DNA from: Lentisphaerota bacterium
GTDB taxonomy: Bacteria > Verrucomicrobiota > Kiritimatiellia > RFP12 > JAAYLN01
DNA length: 14,718 bases
Reading direction: 5' to 3'
NCBI GenBank assembly: GCA_012514915.1
Contig: JAAYZJ010000162.1
Coordinates: forward strand, 1 to 14,718
Shown: one piece after another, positions 1-7,706 of the stretch
How positions within the stretch are numbered: position 1 is the stretch's first letter
Layout of the letters: every line of letters starts with the position of its first letter
Position numbers and translations under genes: made by a program
Notes under the pieces: model-generated
What the model saw: only the letters and a program-made list of their open reading frames with translations
Told to the model about the DNA's origin: nothing
The model's database searches: none

Positions 1-514
1 CGTGGGCCTCGACCGAGACGGACACCCGGTCGCCGGCGAACAGCTGGATTTCGGACGTGCGGTCCTCGCCGTCGTATTCCTCCATCGCCTTGAACCCGTC
101 GATCGTCGTGGTCCGCTTGAACCCGTCCTCGGTCTCCTCGTCGATCTCCATGGCCAGGGCCATCTTGGCGATCGCCTGGATGCCCCCGATGTCGGAATAC
201 TGGACGGTGAAACCGGCATCGCCCTCGAGCGCCTCGAACTCGGCCTTGGCCACCACCACATTGAACCCCATCATGGCGTTGCTTTCGGTGCTGGCCTTGA
301 CCCGCTTAAAGCCCGGAAACGCATCTTTCCCGGGCAGCAGCGCCCGCAGCGCCTTGGCGTCGACGGCCCCCGCCGCCGCATTCTGGTTGGCGGCCTGACC
401 CAGGGCGGCCATCGCCTGCGCCATGGCGGCGGCGGCTTCGGCCGGGATCTGCTGCGCCTGCGAAACGGCAGCCGCCGCGCAGGCGATCGCGATCAGAAAA
501 AGCTTGTTGCTCAT
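1..514 (-). CDS. Secreted protein of unknown function, C-terminus cut by window edge
   Basis: I do not recognise the family. The reading frame is open from an ATG at 514 down to the left edge, giving 171 residues with no stop. Residues 1-20 look like a Sec signal peptide: a lysine at residue 4, a hydrophobic core rich in Leu/Ile/Ala, and a likely cleavage after Ser-Gln-Ala. An Ala/Gln-rich linker follows (about 21-50). The rest is an acidic, probably beta-rich soluble domain with phrases such as GFNVVVAKAEFEALEGD and GFKAMEEYDGEDRTSEIQLF, so a periplasmic or outer-surface location is likely. A Shine-Dalgarno GGAG (524-527) sits 9 nt before the ATG and supports this start. The gene is divergent from the helicase gene across a 195-bp gap. 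The signal peptide and ribosome site are seen directly; any role is unknown. Confidence 0.75.
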   Translation of the reverse strand, partial: MSNKLFLIAIACAAAAVSQAQQIPAEAAAAMAQAMAALGQAANQNAAAGAVDAKALRALLPGKDAFPGFKRVKASTESNAMMGFNVVVAKAEFEALEGDAGFTVQYSDIGGIQAIAKMALAMEIDEETEDGFKRTTTIDGFKAMEEYDGEDRTSEIQLFAGDRVSVSVEAH

Positions 515-609
515 GATGACTCACTCCAGGTTCAGCGTGGGTTGCGCGGAACATCCGCATGCCGGATAGTGTAGCGGTTCGCTCTCCGCAGGAAAAGCAA
601 GAACGAGCG

Positions 610-646
610 AGGAGCGTAATCGAATTTTTCGAATTTTTTCGCTCCT
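610..646. repeat. AT-rich hairpin in the divergent intergenic region
   Basis: In the 195-bp gap (515-709) between the divergent genes, 7-bp arms AGGAGCG (610-616) and CGCTCCT (640-646) are perfectly complementary and enclose a 23-nt AT-rich loop. The loop holds a tandem TCGAATTTT-type direct repeat. It stands out from the GC-rich surroundings and could be a regulator site or an AT-rich upstream promoter element. No convincing -35/-10 pair was found for either flanking gene. Confidence 0.45.
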
Positions 647-709
647 TTAGCGGACCGGTTTTCGATACGCTACTTGATTGTCGCCTCCCGCGCCGATCGA
701 CCAACCATC

Positions 710-3487
710 ATGCCCTCCGAAACCACCACCCCCCCGGCCGTTTCCACGCCACCCTGGCAGGCGCAGGCGGTCTGGGTAGCCACAGCTCCCGACGGTGAAC
801 TGCGCGTGGCTGTCTTCCCTCCCCGGGTCCCGGCGACGACCCGGCTGATTCTCTGCAACGATCCGCTGCCGTTTCTCGAGTTGCTGGAGGGCAGCACCGA
901 GGCCGCCCAGTGGTTGGTCATCGACCTGGCCACGCTGTTCCGTCTGCTGCATCCCGAATCGGCGGCCGCGGGGCTGGCGGAGATGCTCGCGCGGATCGAA
1001 GGCGACATGCCCCCCGAGCAGCGCCTGTGGCGCCTCTGGCTGCGGTGCGAGTCCAGGCTGTGCGCGTTCCCCCTCTGGGCGCTGGACGAAGTCGCCGCCA
1101 TCTGCCAGGCGCTGGACGACAACGAGCTTGCCGCGCTGTTCCGCCTCGCGGCCCGGCAGGCGGAAACGCGGCGCGACGCCCTCCGCAACTGGACCGACAC
1201 CTTCCCGGCGACGGTCCGCCGCGTCGAGCGCGCCGCGCCTCCCGATCTCGCCGACTGCAGCGCGGTCGACGCCGCGGCGGCCGTGGCCCTGCTGGATCAG
1301 GATGGCGCGTTGGCCCGCTGTGTCGCCGGCTACGAACCCCGCCCCGGGCAACTGATGATGGTGCGCGCCGTCGTGGAGGCGATCAATGCCGGCCGCCATC
1401 TGCTGGTCGAGGCGGGGACGGGGATCGGCAAGAGCCTCGGCTATCTGCTGCCGGCCGCCATCTGGTCACAGTTGAACGACGTTCCGGTGGTGATCAGCAC
1501 GAACACGCGCAACCTGCAGACGCAGCTTGTCGAAAAGGACTTGCCCTCCGTGCAGCGCATGCTCGCCGAGCGGTCGGCGGCGACGGCTTGTGGCGAGCCG
1601 CCGCGGCCGCTGCGCACCGCCCTGATCAAGGGCCGCGGCAACTACCTCTGCCTGCGGCGCCTGGCGCACCAGATGGAGCAGGCGCCCGGCGAACTGCCGC
1701 GCCGCGAACGGCGCCAGCTCGCCGCCGTCCTGTGCTGGGCGGTCCACACGCCCGATGGCGATCTCGACACCCTCGCCGCCGGCGCGACCATGGAGCAGGG
1801 CATCGCCGCGCAGCTCAATGCCCATGCCGACGACTGCGCCGGGCACGCTTGCCGCTTCTACCGCCGCTGCTTTGTGCAGAAGGCCCGCGAACGGGCGCAA
1901 CGCGCCGACCTGGTCATCGCCAACCATTCCCTGGTTTTCACCGAACTCGGTGCCACGACGCCCATCGCCCTCCCGCGCCACGCGCAAATCATCTTCGACG
2001 AGGCGCACAACCTCGAAGAGGCCGCCACGCGCCATTTCTCGACCGAGCTCTCCCCCGCCCGGCTCGCCACGCTGGCGCGGCGGCTGGCCTCGGGACGCGG
2101 CCGTCGCCGCCGCGGCCTGCTGGAACGCCTGCGGCGCCGCTTCGAGGGCGGCACCCTGCGGCAGAGTGCCGCCGTGTTCGAGGCGCTCATGCAGGAACTC
2201 GACGCGGCCGGCGCGGACGTCGAGGCCTTGCGCCGCGACGGCAGCCTGCTTTTTCGCCGCCTTTATGACCTGCTGCCCGCCGGCGGCACGCCGGTCCGCT
2301 TCGCTTTTCCCGCCGCCACCGGCGGGCCGCCCGCCCCGCCGCCGGCGCCCGATGACCGCTGGCGGGCCATCCGCGAGGCGCAGGCCTCGCTGGAGGCCAC
2401 CCTGCTCCGGCTCATCGCCGGGTTCAAGCGGATGATCGATCGACTTGCCGAGGCCGCGGCCGACGAGCTCAACCTCCTCGCCGAGGAGACCGCCGACCTG
2501 ACGGGCGGCATCCAGGCGCTGACAAGCCTGCACACCGATCTGGCCGATGTCCTGGCCGCGGCGGATCCCGCGTCGGTCTTCTGGGTCCAGCGCGCGACGG
2601 GGCCCGAACCCCTGGCCGAAGCGTGGGCGGCGCCGCTCAAGGTCGGACCGCTCCTGGCCAAGCACCTCTACGAGGCCAAGTCCAGCGTGGTGTTCTGCTC
2701 CGCCACCCTGAGCGTCGGAGGCCGGTTCACCTACATCGGCGAACGTCTCGGGCTCGACGCCATCGCCCCCGGGAGGCTGGCCACTTGCCTGGCCCCCAGC
2801 CCCTTCGACTACGCCCGCCAATGCACCCTGCTTGCCCCGGCCTACCTGCCCGATCCCACGGCGGCGGACCGCTCCTACATCACCGAGCTCACCATCCTGA
2901 TCTGCCAGGTGGCGGCCGGACTCGGCGGCCGCACGCTCTGTCTGTTCACGAGCTACGACATGCTCCGCCAGTGCGCCCGCCTGGCCGAACCCGCCCTGCA
3001 GGCCGAGGGCATCACGCTGCTCGTCCACGGCGAAAGCGGCTCGCGCGACCTGCTGCTCCGCACCTTCCGCCAGGACAGTCGCTGCGTCCTGTTCGGCACC
3101 CATTCCTTCTGGGAGGGGGTCGACGTCGTCGGCGACGCGCTCTCGTGCGTCATCCTGGCCCGGCTCCCCTTTGCCTCGCCCGGCGATCCGGTCTTCAGCG
3201 CCCGTTGCGAACAGCTCGACCGGGATGGCCAGCCCTCATTCCGCGCGCTGTCGCTCCCCGCCGCCGTGCTGCGGCTGCGCCAGGGGTTCGGCCGCCTGAT
3301 CCGCCATCGCGGCGACCGGGGGCTGGTCATCGTCGCCGACACCCGCATGCTGACCAAACCCTACGGCGCGACCTTCCGGCGCAACCTGCCCTGCGCCGTG
3401 CAGGTCTGTGAATCCGCGGCGGGATTGCTCGACCACCTGGCATCCTATGCCAGCCCCAGCCCAAGTCCCCCCGCCCCGACCGCATGA
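710..3487 (+). CDS. dinG: DinG/XPD-family Fe-S ATP-dependent DNA helicase
   Basis: A superfamily 2 helicase of the DinG/Rad3/XPD type, expected to unwind DNA 5'->3' (R-loops, forked or damaged DNA) in the cytoplasm. Visible motifs: Walker A GTGIGKS (236-242); four Fe-S cluster cysteines at 314, 376, 381 and 387, where the C-x4-C-x5-C spacing matches E. coli DinG; Walker B DEAH (430-433); SATLS (about 664-668); GTHSFWEGVD (motif V); and QGFGRLIRHRGDRG (motif VI, from 858). At 925 residues it is about 200 longer than E. coli DinG, because the helicase core is preceded by about 230 residues. Part of that region (WLVIDLATLFRLLHPES) faintly recalls a DnaQ-type exonuclease fold without clear catalytic acids. 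The ATG at 710 was chosen over an in-frame TTG at 674; neither has a good Shine-Dalgarno. The helicase call is sure; the N-terminal domain is not. Confidence 0.95.
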   Translation: MPSETTTPPAVSTPPWQAQAVWVATAPDGELRVAVFPPRVPATTRLILCNDPLPFLELLEGSTEAAQWLVIDLATLFRLLHPESAAAGLAEMLARIEGDMPPEQRLWRLWLRCESRLCAFPLWALDEVAAICQALDDNELAALFRLAARQAETRRDALRNWTDTFPATVRRVERAAPPDLADCSAVDAAAAVALLDQDGALARCVAGYEPRPGQLMMVRAVVEAINAGRHLLVEAGTGIGKSLGYLLPAAIWSQLNDVPVVISTNTRNLQTQLVEKDLPSVQRMLAERSAATACGEPPRPLRTALIKGRGNYLCLRRLAHQMEQAPGELPRRERRQLAAVLCWAVHTPDGDLDTLAAGATMEQGIAAQLNAHADDCAGHACRFYRRCFVQKARERAQRADLVIANHSLVFTELGATTPIALPRHAQIIFDEAHNLEEAATRHFSTELSPARLATLARRLASGRGRRRRGLLERLRRRFEGGTLRQSAAVFEALMQELDAAGADVEALRRDGSLLFRRLYDLLPAGGTPVRFAFPAATGGPPAPPPAPDDRWRAIREAQASLEATLLRLIAGFKRMIDRLAEAAADELNLLAEETADLTGGIQALTSLHTDLADVLAAADPASVFWVQRATGPEPLAEAWAAPLKVGPLLAKHLYEAKSSVVFCSATLSVGGRFTYIGERLGLDAIAPGRLATCLAPSPFDYARQCTLLAPAYLPDPTAADRSYITELTILICQVAAGLGGRTLCLFTSYDMLRQCARLAEPALQAEGITLLVHGESGSRDLLLRTFRQDSRCVLFGTHSFWEGVDVVGDALSCVILARLPFASPGDPVFSARCEQLDRDGQPSFRALSLPAAVLRLRQGFGRLIRHRGDRGLVIVADTRMLTKPYGATFRRNLPCAVQVCESAAGLLDHLASYASPSPSPPAPTA

Positions 3488-3589
3488 GGCACTTGCAGCA
3501 CCGAGGCGGACGACACGGAGGTCGTCCCTCCATCCCTGATGACCACCGTTTTCGGCGAAGCTGGAGGGTCGGGCTCTGTCCCGACCGGT
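3488..3589 (-). repeat. Palindromic repeat, copy A (inverted relative to copy B)
   Basis: This 102-bp block begins at the base after the helicase stop codon. Its reverse complement matches 14007-14108 at 91 of 102 positions by hand count, without gaps. Three stems are visible on the plus strand: GGACGAC/GTCGTCC, an inner CTCCA/TGGAG pair, and GGTCGGG/CCCGACC; the two outer hairpins each have a 6-nt loop. Mismatches cluster in the central loop, while both outer hairpins are identical in the two copies. The perfect outer terminal repeat of copy B is only half present here (CTTGCAG at one end). It lies between convergent genes, so it may serve as a bidirectional terminator or mRNA-end structure (inference). 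Confidence 0.85.
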
Positions 3590-3799
3590 ATCCTTGGGTA
3601 GCGCTCGTCGTTCAGGGTTCAGCGTTCTTTTCGCTTCCCGCCTAGCCGTAGTGGGGAGCCTCGCTAGCCACATGCCAATTGCGCGTTGGGGGCGCATGCA
3701 GGAGAACCAGGAAGCCGGAACGCTGAAGCCGCGATTCTGCCCGCCGTTCGATGCGCAGTCATCGCACACCGCTGTCGCGAACCGATTGCCCAGGCCGCC
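3590..3799. other. Convergent intergenic region with an imperfect inverted repeat
   Basis: No gene is supported here. The sequence TTCAGCGTTC (3618-3627) is repeated in inverted orientation as GAACGCTGAA (3718-3728). The match extends imperfectly inward (a GCTTCC / GGAAGC-like pair), giving two arms about 90 bp apart. A short direct repeat GTTCAG-GGTTCAG overlaps the left arm. No poly-T intrinsic terminator for the V-ATPase operon was recognised. Confidence 0.5.
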
Positions 3800-5803
3800 T
3801 CACTCCCGATCGGCATCCCCGTGTTGCCGCGCCAGGCTGAAGGGGGTAAACGCCTGCCCGTCGCCCGCGAAAAATTTGTTGAAGAACTCGTAGTACTCCA
3901 GGCGCAGCGCCTGCACCCCCGCGATGATCCCCTCCAGCACGATGGCCACCAGATTGCCGCCGATGACCACCAGCAAACTCAGGAATCCACCGCCGGAAGA
4001 AACCTTGGCCACTTCACGCGCCAGGACGAACGTGGCGATCAGCACGGCGGCATGGCTCATGGCATAGGCGGCCAGACGGACGAAGCTGATCGTGTTGGCC
4101 ATGTAGCTCAAGGCCGCCTCGAACGCCTCGACGATCGACTCCATCAAGGCCGTCAGCGTGCCGCCCGTCGCCGCGGGTGCCCCCTGCCCGGCCCGCCGCG
4201 ACCGCGCATGCAGCAACGGCCCCCGTATCGACCAGCCCAGCAGCGGCACGCCGATCACCAGCAGAATCGTCAAGCCGACCAGGCCCCGCTCACGCAAGGC
4301 GGTGAACTTCAGCAGCAGCCCGAGGATGCCCCAGTAGAAAATGGCGCCCGCCACGCCGTAGCTGTCCAGAAAGCCGCCGATCCAGTCGCCCTTGCGGAAC
4401 CGGTTGACGATGTTGAGGATCAGCCCCGTGCTGATCACCCCCACGCCCAGCCCCACGGCAATCAGCATCAGCTCGATCGGATTGCCCTCGAGCGGATCGT
4501 GCCACAGGGCATAACGGTGAAAGCGGGCCAGGCCAAAGAAGCTGCCATACACGAAGCCGAACCCCGCGCTCGAGAGCCCCACCATCACGAGCAGCGTGCC
4601 CACGTCCTTGACCTTCCGGCTGGCGCCGCGCGCCAGGGCGACCAGGCCAGCGAGCGCCAGCACCGCCCCGTGTCCGACGTCGCCGAACATCAAGCCGAAC
4701 ATCAGCATGTACGTGATCGCCACGAAGAGCGTCGGCTCGATGTCGCGGTAGCCCGGCAGCCCGTAGCCGGCGACCAGCATTTCAAAGGGGCGCAGCAGGC
4801 GGGAGTGGCGCAGGAGAATGGGCACCTGGCCGGCGGGGAGCCGCTCGGCGGGAATCACTTCCACCGCGCATCGTCCCCGGGTCAGCTCCTGGATGCGCCG
4901 GTCCACGGCTTCGCTTTCTACAGCCGGCACCCATCCGGTAATCAGCACGGTCTGCCGGGTGCGGGGCAGGCTCGACTCGGCCTCGAGCAGTTGCCGCTCC
5001 ATCACCAGCCGGCGCTCCATGGCCGCCAGGCCGGGCCCCGCCGAGACCGCCAGGCCGAGCCGCGCCAGCTCGGCTTCGCGTATCGCCTGTTCCAGCCGGT
5101 CGCGCTCCCGCTCGCTCTCCGCCAGCAGGGTCGCCAGCGGTGAATCGACCGTCGCTGGAACTGCCTCGCGCTGAAACCCAGCCTGCTGCAGCGCCGTCTC
5201 GAGGGCGAAGCGGCCGGCTCGGCTGGTCACGGACACCAAGGCCCGGCGGGTCGCGCTGCGCGGCAGCGGCAGCAGGACGACGTTGGCGCCGACGGCCTCG
5301 CGCAGACGTTCGAGCTGCGCCTCGGGCAGACTGCCGACTGCAAAATGGAGAAACGAATACTCGTCGAGCGACTCGAAAGGCAAGTTAACGTCGCGAAACG
5401 ACTGCAACTGCTCGACCACCGCGCCGAGCTGTGTTCGCGAGGTCTCGAGTGTCCGCAGTCGCTCGTTGAGGGCCGCCAGCGCGGCCTCCTGCCTGCCCAG
5501 TTCCGCCTCGATCGCCTCCAGGTTCTCCGCCTCGTCCACCGGCGAGCCGTCCGCGTCGACCGGCAAGCCGCCGGGCTGCGCTCCCGCCAGTTCGCCGCGC
5601 AGCGCGGCGAGGCGGTGCAGCAACTGGTCGCAGCGCTCCACGGCCTCGCTGCAATCCAGCGGCGGCAGCGGCGCCGAATCGGGACCGGCCGCCTCGTGCA
5701 TGAGGTGCATGGCCCCCAGGCGGCCCAGCCCCTGCAAGACGGTGCGGCGGTCGCGGTCGAGTACGACCATGCGAATCTGGCACATGGCCACGGCATTAAA
5801 CAT
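3800..5803 (-). CDS. ntpI: V-type ATP synthase/ATPase subunit I (a-subunit homologue)
   Basis: The 667-residue membrane stator subunit that forms the ion half-channels against the proteolipid ring of a V/A-type ATPase. The N-terminal half is cytoplasmic, with two coiled-coil stretches (about 50-135 and 220-275) as in peripheral-stalk-binding subunit I. The conserved junction PFEMLVAGYGLPGYRDIEPT lies at 340-358. The C-terminal half has about seven to eight hydrophobic helices. NTISFVRLAAYAMSHA carries the expected essential arginine (Arg576), and the end LEGIIAGVQALRLEYYEFFNKFF is typical of the family. The length is normal. The ATG at 5803 overlaps the end of the subunit C gene (ATGTTTAA), implying coupling; an in-frame ATG at 5785 is an alternative. 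It is the last gene of the block, and no proteolipid (K) gene follows. Confidence 0.96.
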   Translation of the reverse strand: MFNAVAMCQIRMVVLDRDRRTVLQGLGRLGAMHLMHEAAGPDSAPLPPLDCSEAVERCDQLLHRLAALRGELAGAQPGGLPVDADGSPVDEAENLEAIEAELGRQEAALAALNERLRTLETSRTQLGAVVEQLQSFRDVNLPFESLDEYSFLHFAVGSLPEAQLERLREAVGANVVLLPLPRSATRRALVSVTSRAGRFALETALQQAGFQREAVPATVDSPLATLLAESERERDRLEQAIREAELARLGLAVSAGPGLAAMERRLVMERQLLEAESSLPRTRQTVLITGWVPAVESEAVDRRIQELTRGRCAVEVIPAERLPAGQVPILLRHSRLLRPFEMLVAGYGLPGYRDIEPTLFVAITYMLMFGLMFGDVGHGAVLALAGLVALARGASRKVKDVGTLLVMVGLSSAGFGFVYGSFFGLARFHRYALWHDPLEGNPIELMLIAVGLGVGVISTGLILNIVNRFRKGDWIGGFLDSYGVAGAIFYWGILGLLLKFTALRERGLVGLTILLVIGVPLLGWSIRGPLLHARSRRAGQGAPAATGGTLTALMESIVEAFEAALSYMANTISFVRLAAYAMSHAAVLIATFVLAREVAKVSSGGGFLSLLVVIGGNLVAIVLEGIIAGVQALRLEYYEFFNKFFAGDGQAFTPFSLARQHGDADRE

Positions 5804-6839
5804 GATCCGAGTCCCCTGTTGGCCGCGGGATCAACCGCTCGCGAATCCGCAGGGGTTCCAAACCCAGGCGCAACCCCTCCGTGAGCGTGATCAAATTCAC
5901 CAGTTCGATGCGGCGGATCGCGGCATAGCCGATCACCGCTCCCAACCGCATGTGCCTGCGGCGGAACACCGCATGGGCCCGCGCGAAGGCTCGGTTCCAC
6001 AACCGAGCCTCGAACGCCTCGGGATCGACCGGCACGGGCGCTCCGGGAAACTGGCGTTGTCCCCCCACCTCCAGCGCGGCGGCGAGATCGGGAGCCGACA
6101 GCAGCGCATCGAACGATGACGCGTCCCACCGCCCGCCGGGCACGTGCCATGCGCGCAACTCCCCGGCCGGCAGATGGTAATGATGCCGCCCGCGCAGCAC
6201 CAGCATCAGGTTGTGGACATCGAGCTCGAGCGCGGCGAGGGTGGCCGCCTCCCCGCGCTCCGGCTCGCCAAGCCCGTCCGTCAGCACGCGCAACTGCCCG
6301 AGATAGGCGCAATCGAGCGCCAGCTCGAGCACCACCGGACGTGCTCGCTCGCGGTACGCCCCGGCGGCGGCCAGCAGTCCCTGCTGCAACGGCCCCGGCG
6401 GCGCGATGCCCGCAAGGCGATCCAGGGGAGAGGCGTCGCGGCTGGCCTCGAGCGACGCAATGGGCAGCGCCAAATCCGACGGCAGGTCGGCGAGCTGCGC
6501 CCGTAGCGTCGGCAGCGGCACGTCGTTCACCACGCCCCGGATCACGACCTTGAGCGTCTCCACCTGATACCGTACGCGCAGCCACAACACGAGTCGGCGG
6601 CCGGCGCCCGTCAGGTTCTGTCCCAGTTCGCCCAGCTCATCGATCATCATCCGCACCAAGCGCCGCTGGAGCTCGGCGCCGCGCTCGCACGGCTGGCCAG
6701 GGGTCAGGCGGCGCGCCAGCTCGGCCACCGTCCGGATCCGGCAGAGGTCATCCAGAACCCGACCTTCCGCCAGCCGGCTGCACCTCCCGTGAAGACGGGC
6801 AGCCAGATAGTCGAGGTCGCGAGTGACGCTGGGAGGCAT
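5796..6839 (-). CDS. ntpC: V-type ATP synthase/ATPase subunit C (AC39/d-type)
   Basis: The 347-residue, mostly helical socket subunit that links the central rotor shaft to the membrane proteolipid ring. Family features are visible: the N-terminal YLAARLHGRCSRL segment; repeated helical modules with YQVETLKVVIRG (91-102) and LELDVHNLMLVLRGRHH (204-220), which match the repeated 'D-x-x-N-L-x-x-x-x-R' pattern; and the closing IRRIELVNLITLTEGLRLGL helix. The length fits the family. It is separated from the stalk-subunit gene by 17 bp and overlaps the subunit I start by 8 bp, so all three are surely co-transcribed. The sequence is Ala/Arg-rich like its neighbours, with no sign of transfer. The call rests on pattern and on context between subunits H and I. 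Confidence 0.92.
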   Translation of the reverse strand: MPPSVTRDLDYLAARLHGRCSRLAEGRVLDDLCRIRTVAELARRLTPGQPCERGAELQRRLVRMMIDELGELGQNLTGAGRRLVLWLRVRYQVETLKVVIRGVVNDVPLPTLRAQLADLPSDLALPIASLEASRDASPLDRLAGIAPPGPLQQGLLAAAGAYRERARPVVLELALDCAYLGQLRVLTDGLGEPERGEAATLAALELDVHNLMLVLRGRHHYHLPAGELRAWHVPGGRWDASSFDALLSAPDLAAALEVGGQRQFPGAPVPVDPEAFEARLWNRAFARAHAVFRRRHMRLGAVIGYAAIRRIELVNLITLTEGLRLGLEPLRIRERLIPRPTGDSDHV

Positions 6840-6856
6840 GACCCCGCTCCGCGCCC

Positions 6857-7171
6857 TCAGGCCGTTCCCCTGACGAACTCGACAACCTGTTGCACCGCGC
6901 GCTGCCGGGTGGCCGCATCAAGGCGAACCCGATTCTTCAAGTCCTGGGCGAACGCCTCGATCTGCCGCCGACACTGCCGCCCTGCTTCCTCCAGCGCCTC
7001 GGCAACCAACCGGTCCTGTTCAGCCAGCACGGCGACCCGATCCTGTTCGCGCAGCCGCTGCGCCTCCGTCCGCGCCTTTTGCAGCAGCGCCTCGGCCTCG
7101 CGCTCGGCGTCGGCGACGATCGCCCGGGCCTCCGCCTCGGCCTGAATGACTTTCTCAATGACGTCACGCAT
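6857..7171 (-). CDS. V-ATPase peripheral-stalk coiled-coil subunit (H/G-like)
   Basis: A 104-residue, highly charged, almost wholly helical protein. Residues about 8-75 (AEAEARAIVADAEREAEALL and on) are Ala/Glu/Arg-rich with heptad character and no hydrophobic membrane segment. Small proteins of this size and composition directly before subunits C or I are the H (AhaH) or G subunits, which pair with subunit E to form the peripheral stalk and bind the N-terminal domain of subunit I. The ATG at 7171 was chosen because it lies 16 bp after the EIIA gene and begins the coiled coil; the frame is open further upstream but that part overlaps the EIIA gene. The Shine-Dalgarno is weak, so translation may depend on the upstream gene. 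Coiled coils have low sequence identity, so the subunit letter rests mainly on context. Confidence 0.82.
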   Translation of the reverse strand: MRDVIEKVIQAEAEARAIVADAEREAEALLQKARTEAQRLREQDRVAVLAEQDRLVAEALEEAGRQCRRQIEAFAQDLKNRVRLDAATRQRAVQQVVEFVRGTA

Positions 7172-7187
7172 GGTGGGGCCGCTTACG

Positions 7188-7640
7188 CTACTCGGCCGCG
7201 GCGATCGTGTCCAGCAAGGCCTGGGGCGTGGTGGCCCGGAGCAAGGTCCGGGGGAAGTCGGGCAGCTTGAGCAGCCGGACGACCTCGGCCAGCGCCTGAA
7301 CATGGCGCCCGGGTTGATCGACGCTGGCGAGAATCAAAATCACGACATGCACCGGCTGCCCATCGACGGCATCGAACTCGATGCCCGCCTCCGAGGTCCC
7401 GACGGCCACGCACAACCCCGGGATCGAGGAATCCTTGCCGTGCGGCACGGCGCACCCGCGCCCGATTCCCGTGCTGCCTTGCTCCTCGCGCCGTCGAATC
7501 GCCCCCAGGGCCGCGGCGCGGTCGGCTACGCAGCCGCCCCGCACCAGCAGGTCGACGAGCTCTTCAAAGCATTCTTCCTTGTCAACGCTCTCGAGCCCGG
7601 GCTTCACCACAGACTCGCTCAGCACGTCGCGCAATCGCAT
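7188..7640 (-). CDS. PTS EIIA-like protein (fructose/nitrogen type)
   Basis: A 150-residue protein of the PTS_EIIA type-2 family (EIIA-Fru / EIIA-Ntr, PtsN-like). The phosphorylatable histidine is His67 within GRGCAVPHGKDSSIPGL; the preceding RREEQGSTGIG and the downstream VILILASVDQPGRHVQALAEVVRLL are also diagnostic. EIIA accepts phosphate from HPr or NPr and either passes it to EIIB for sugar uptake or acts as a regulatory switch. No EIIB, EIIC, HPr or EI gene is in the window, and the gene lies 16 bp upstream of the V-ATPase genes, so a regulatory role is more likely (inference). The ATG at 7640 was chosen because GGAG lies 6 nt upstream; the ATG at 7652 overlaps that site and lacks its own. 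Confidence 0.92.
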   Translation of the reverse strand: MRLRDVLSESVVKPGLESVDKEECFEELVDLLVRGGCVADRAAALGAIRRREEQGSTGIGRGCAVPHGKDSSIPGLCVAVGTSEAGIEFDAVDGQPVHVVILILASVDQPGRHVQALAEVVRLLKLPDFPRTLLRATTPQALLDTIAAAE

Positions 7641-7646
7641 CGCGAT

Positions 7647-7650
7647 CTCC
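7647..7650 (-). promoter_or_regulatory. Ribosome binding site deciding the EIIA start
   Basis: On the minus strand GGAG is followed by a 6-nt spacer and the ATG at 7640. The upstream in-frame ATG (7652) overlaps this motif and has no motif at proper distance, so translation more likely begins at 7640. Confidence 0.6.
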
Positions 7651-7706
7651 ATCCTGAAGAAAGCCCGCGCCTCAGCGTCCAGGCATTCGTGGTTGTAAAA
7701 ACGAGA

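Noticed and set aside
674..709. TTG start for the helicase 12 codons upstream
   Set aside because: No ribosome site and no gain in recognisable sequence; the ATG at 710 is preferred, though neither start is proven.
1466..3103. Minus-strand open frame (545 codons) opposite dinG
   Set aside because: Shadow frame with Gly/Glu/Gln-rich composition; the plus strand holds all helicase motifs.
3686..5143. Plus-strand open frame (485 codons) opposite V-ATPase subunit I
   Set aside because: Composition is His/Gln/Arg-rich nonsense and it lies antisense to a firmly identified gene.
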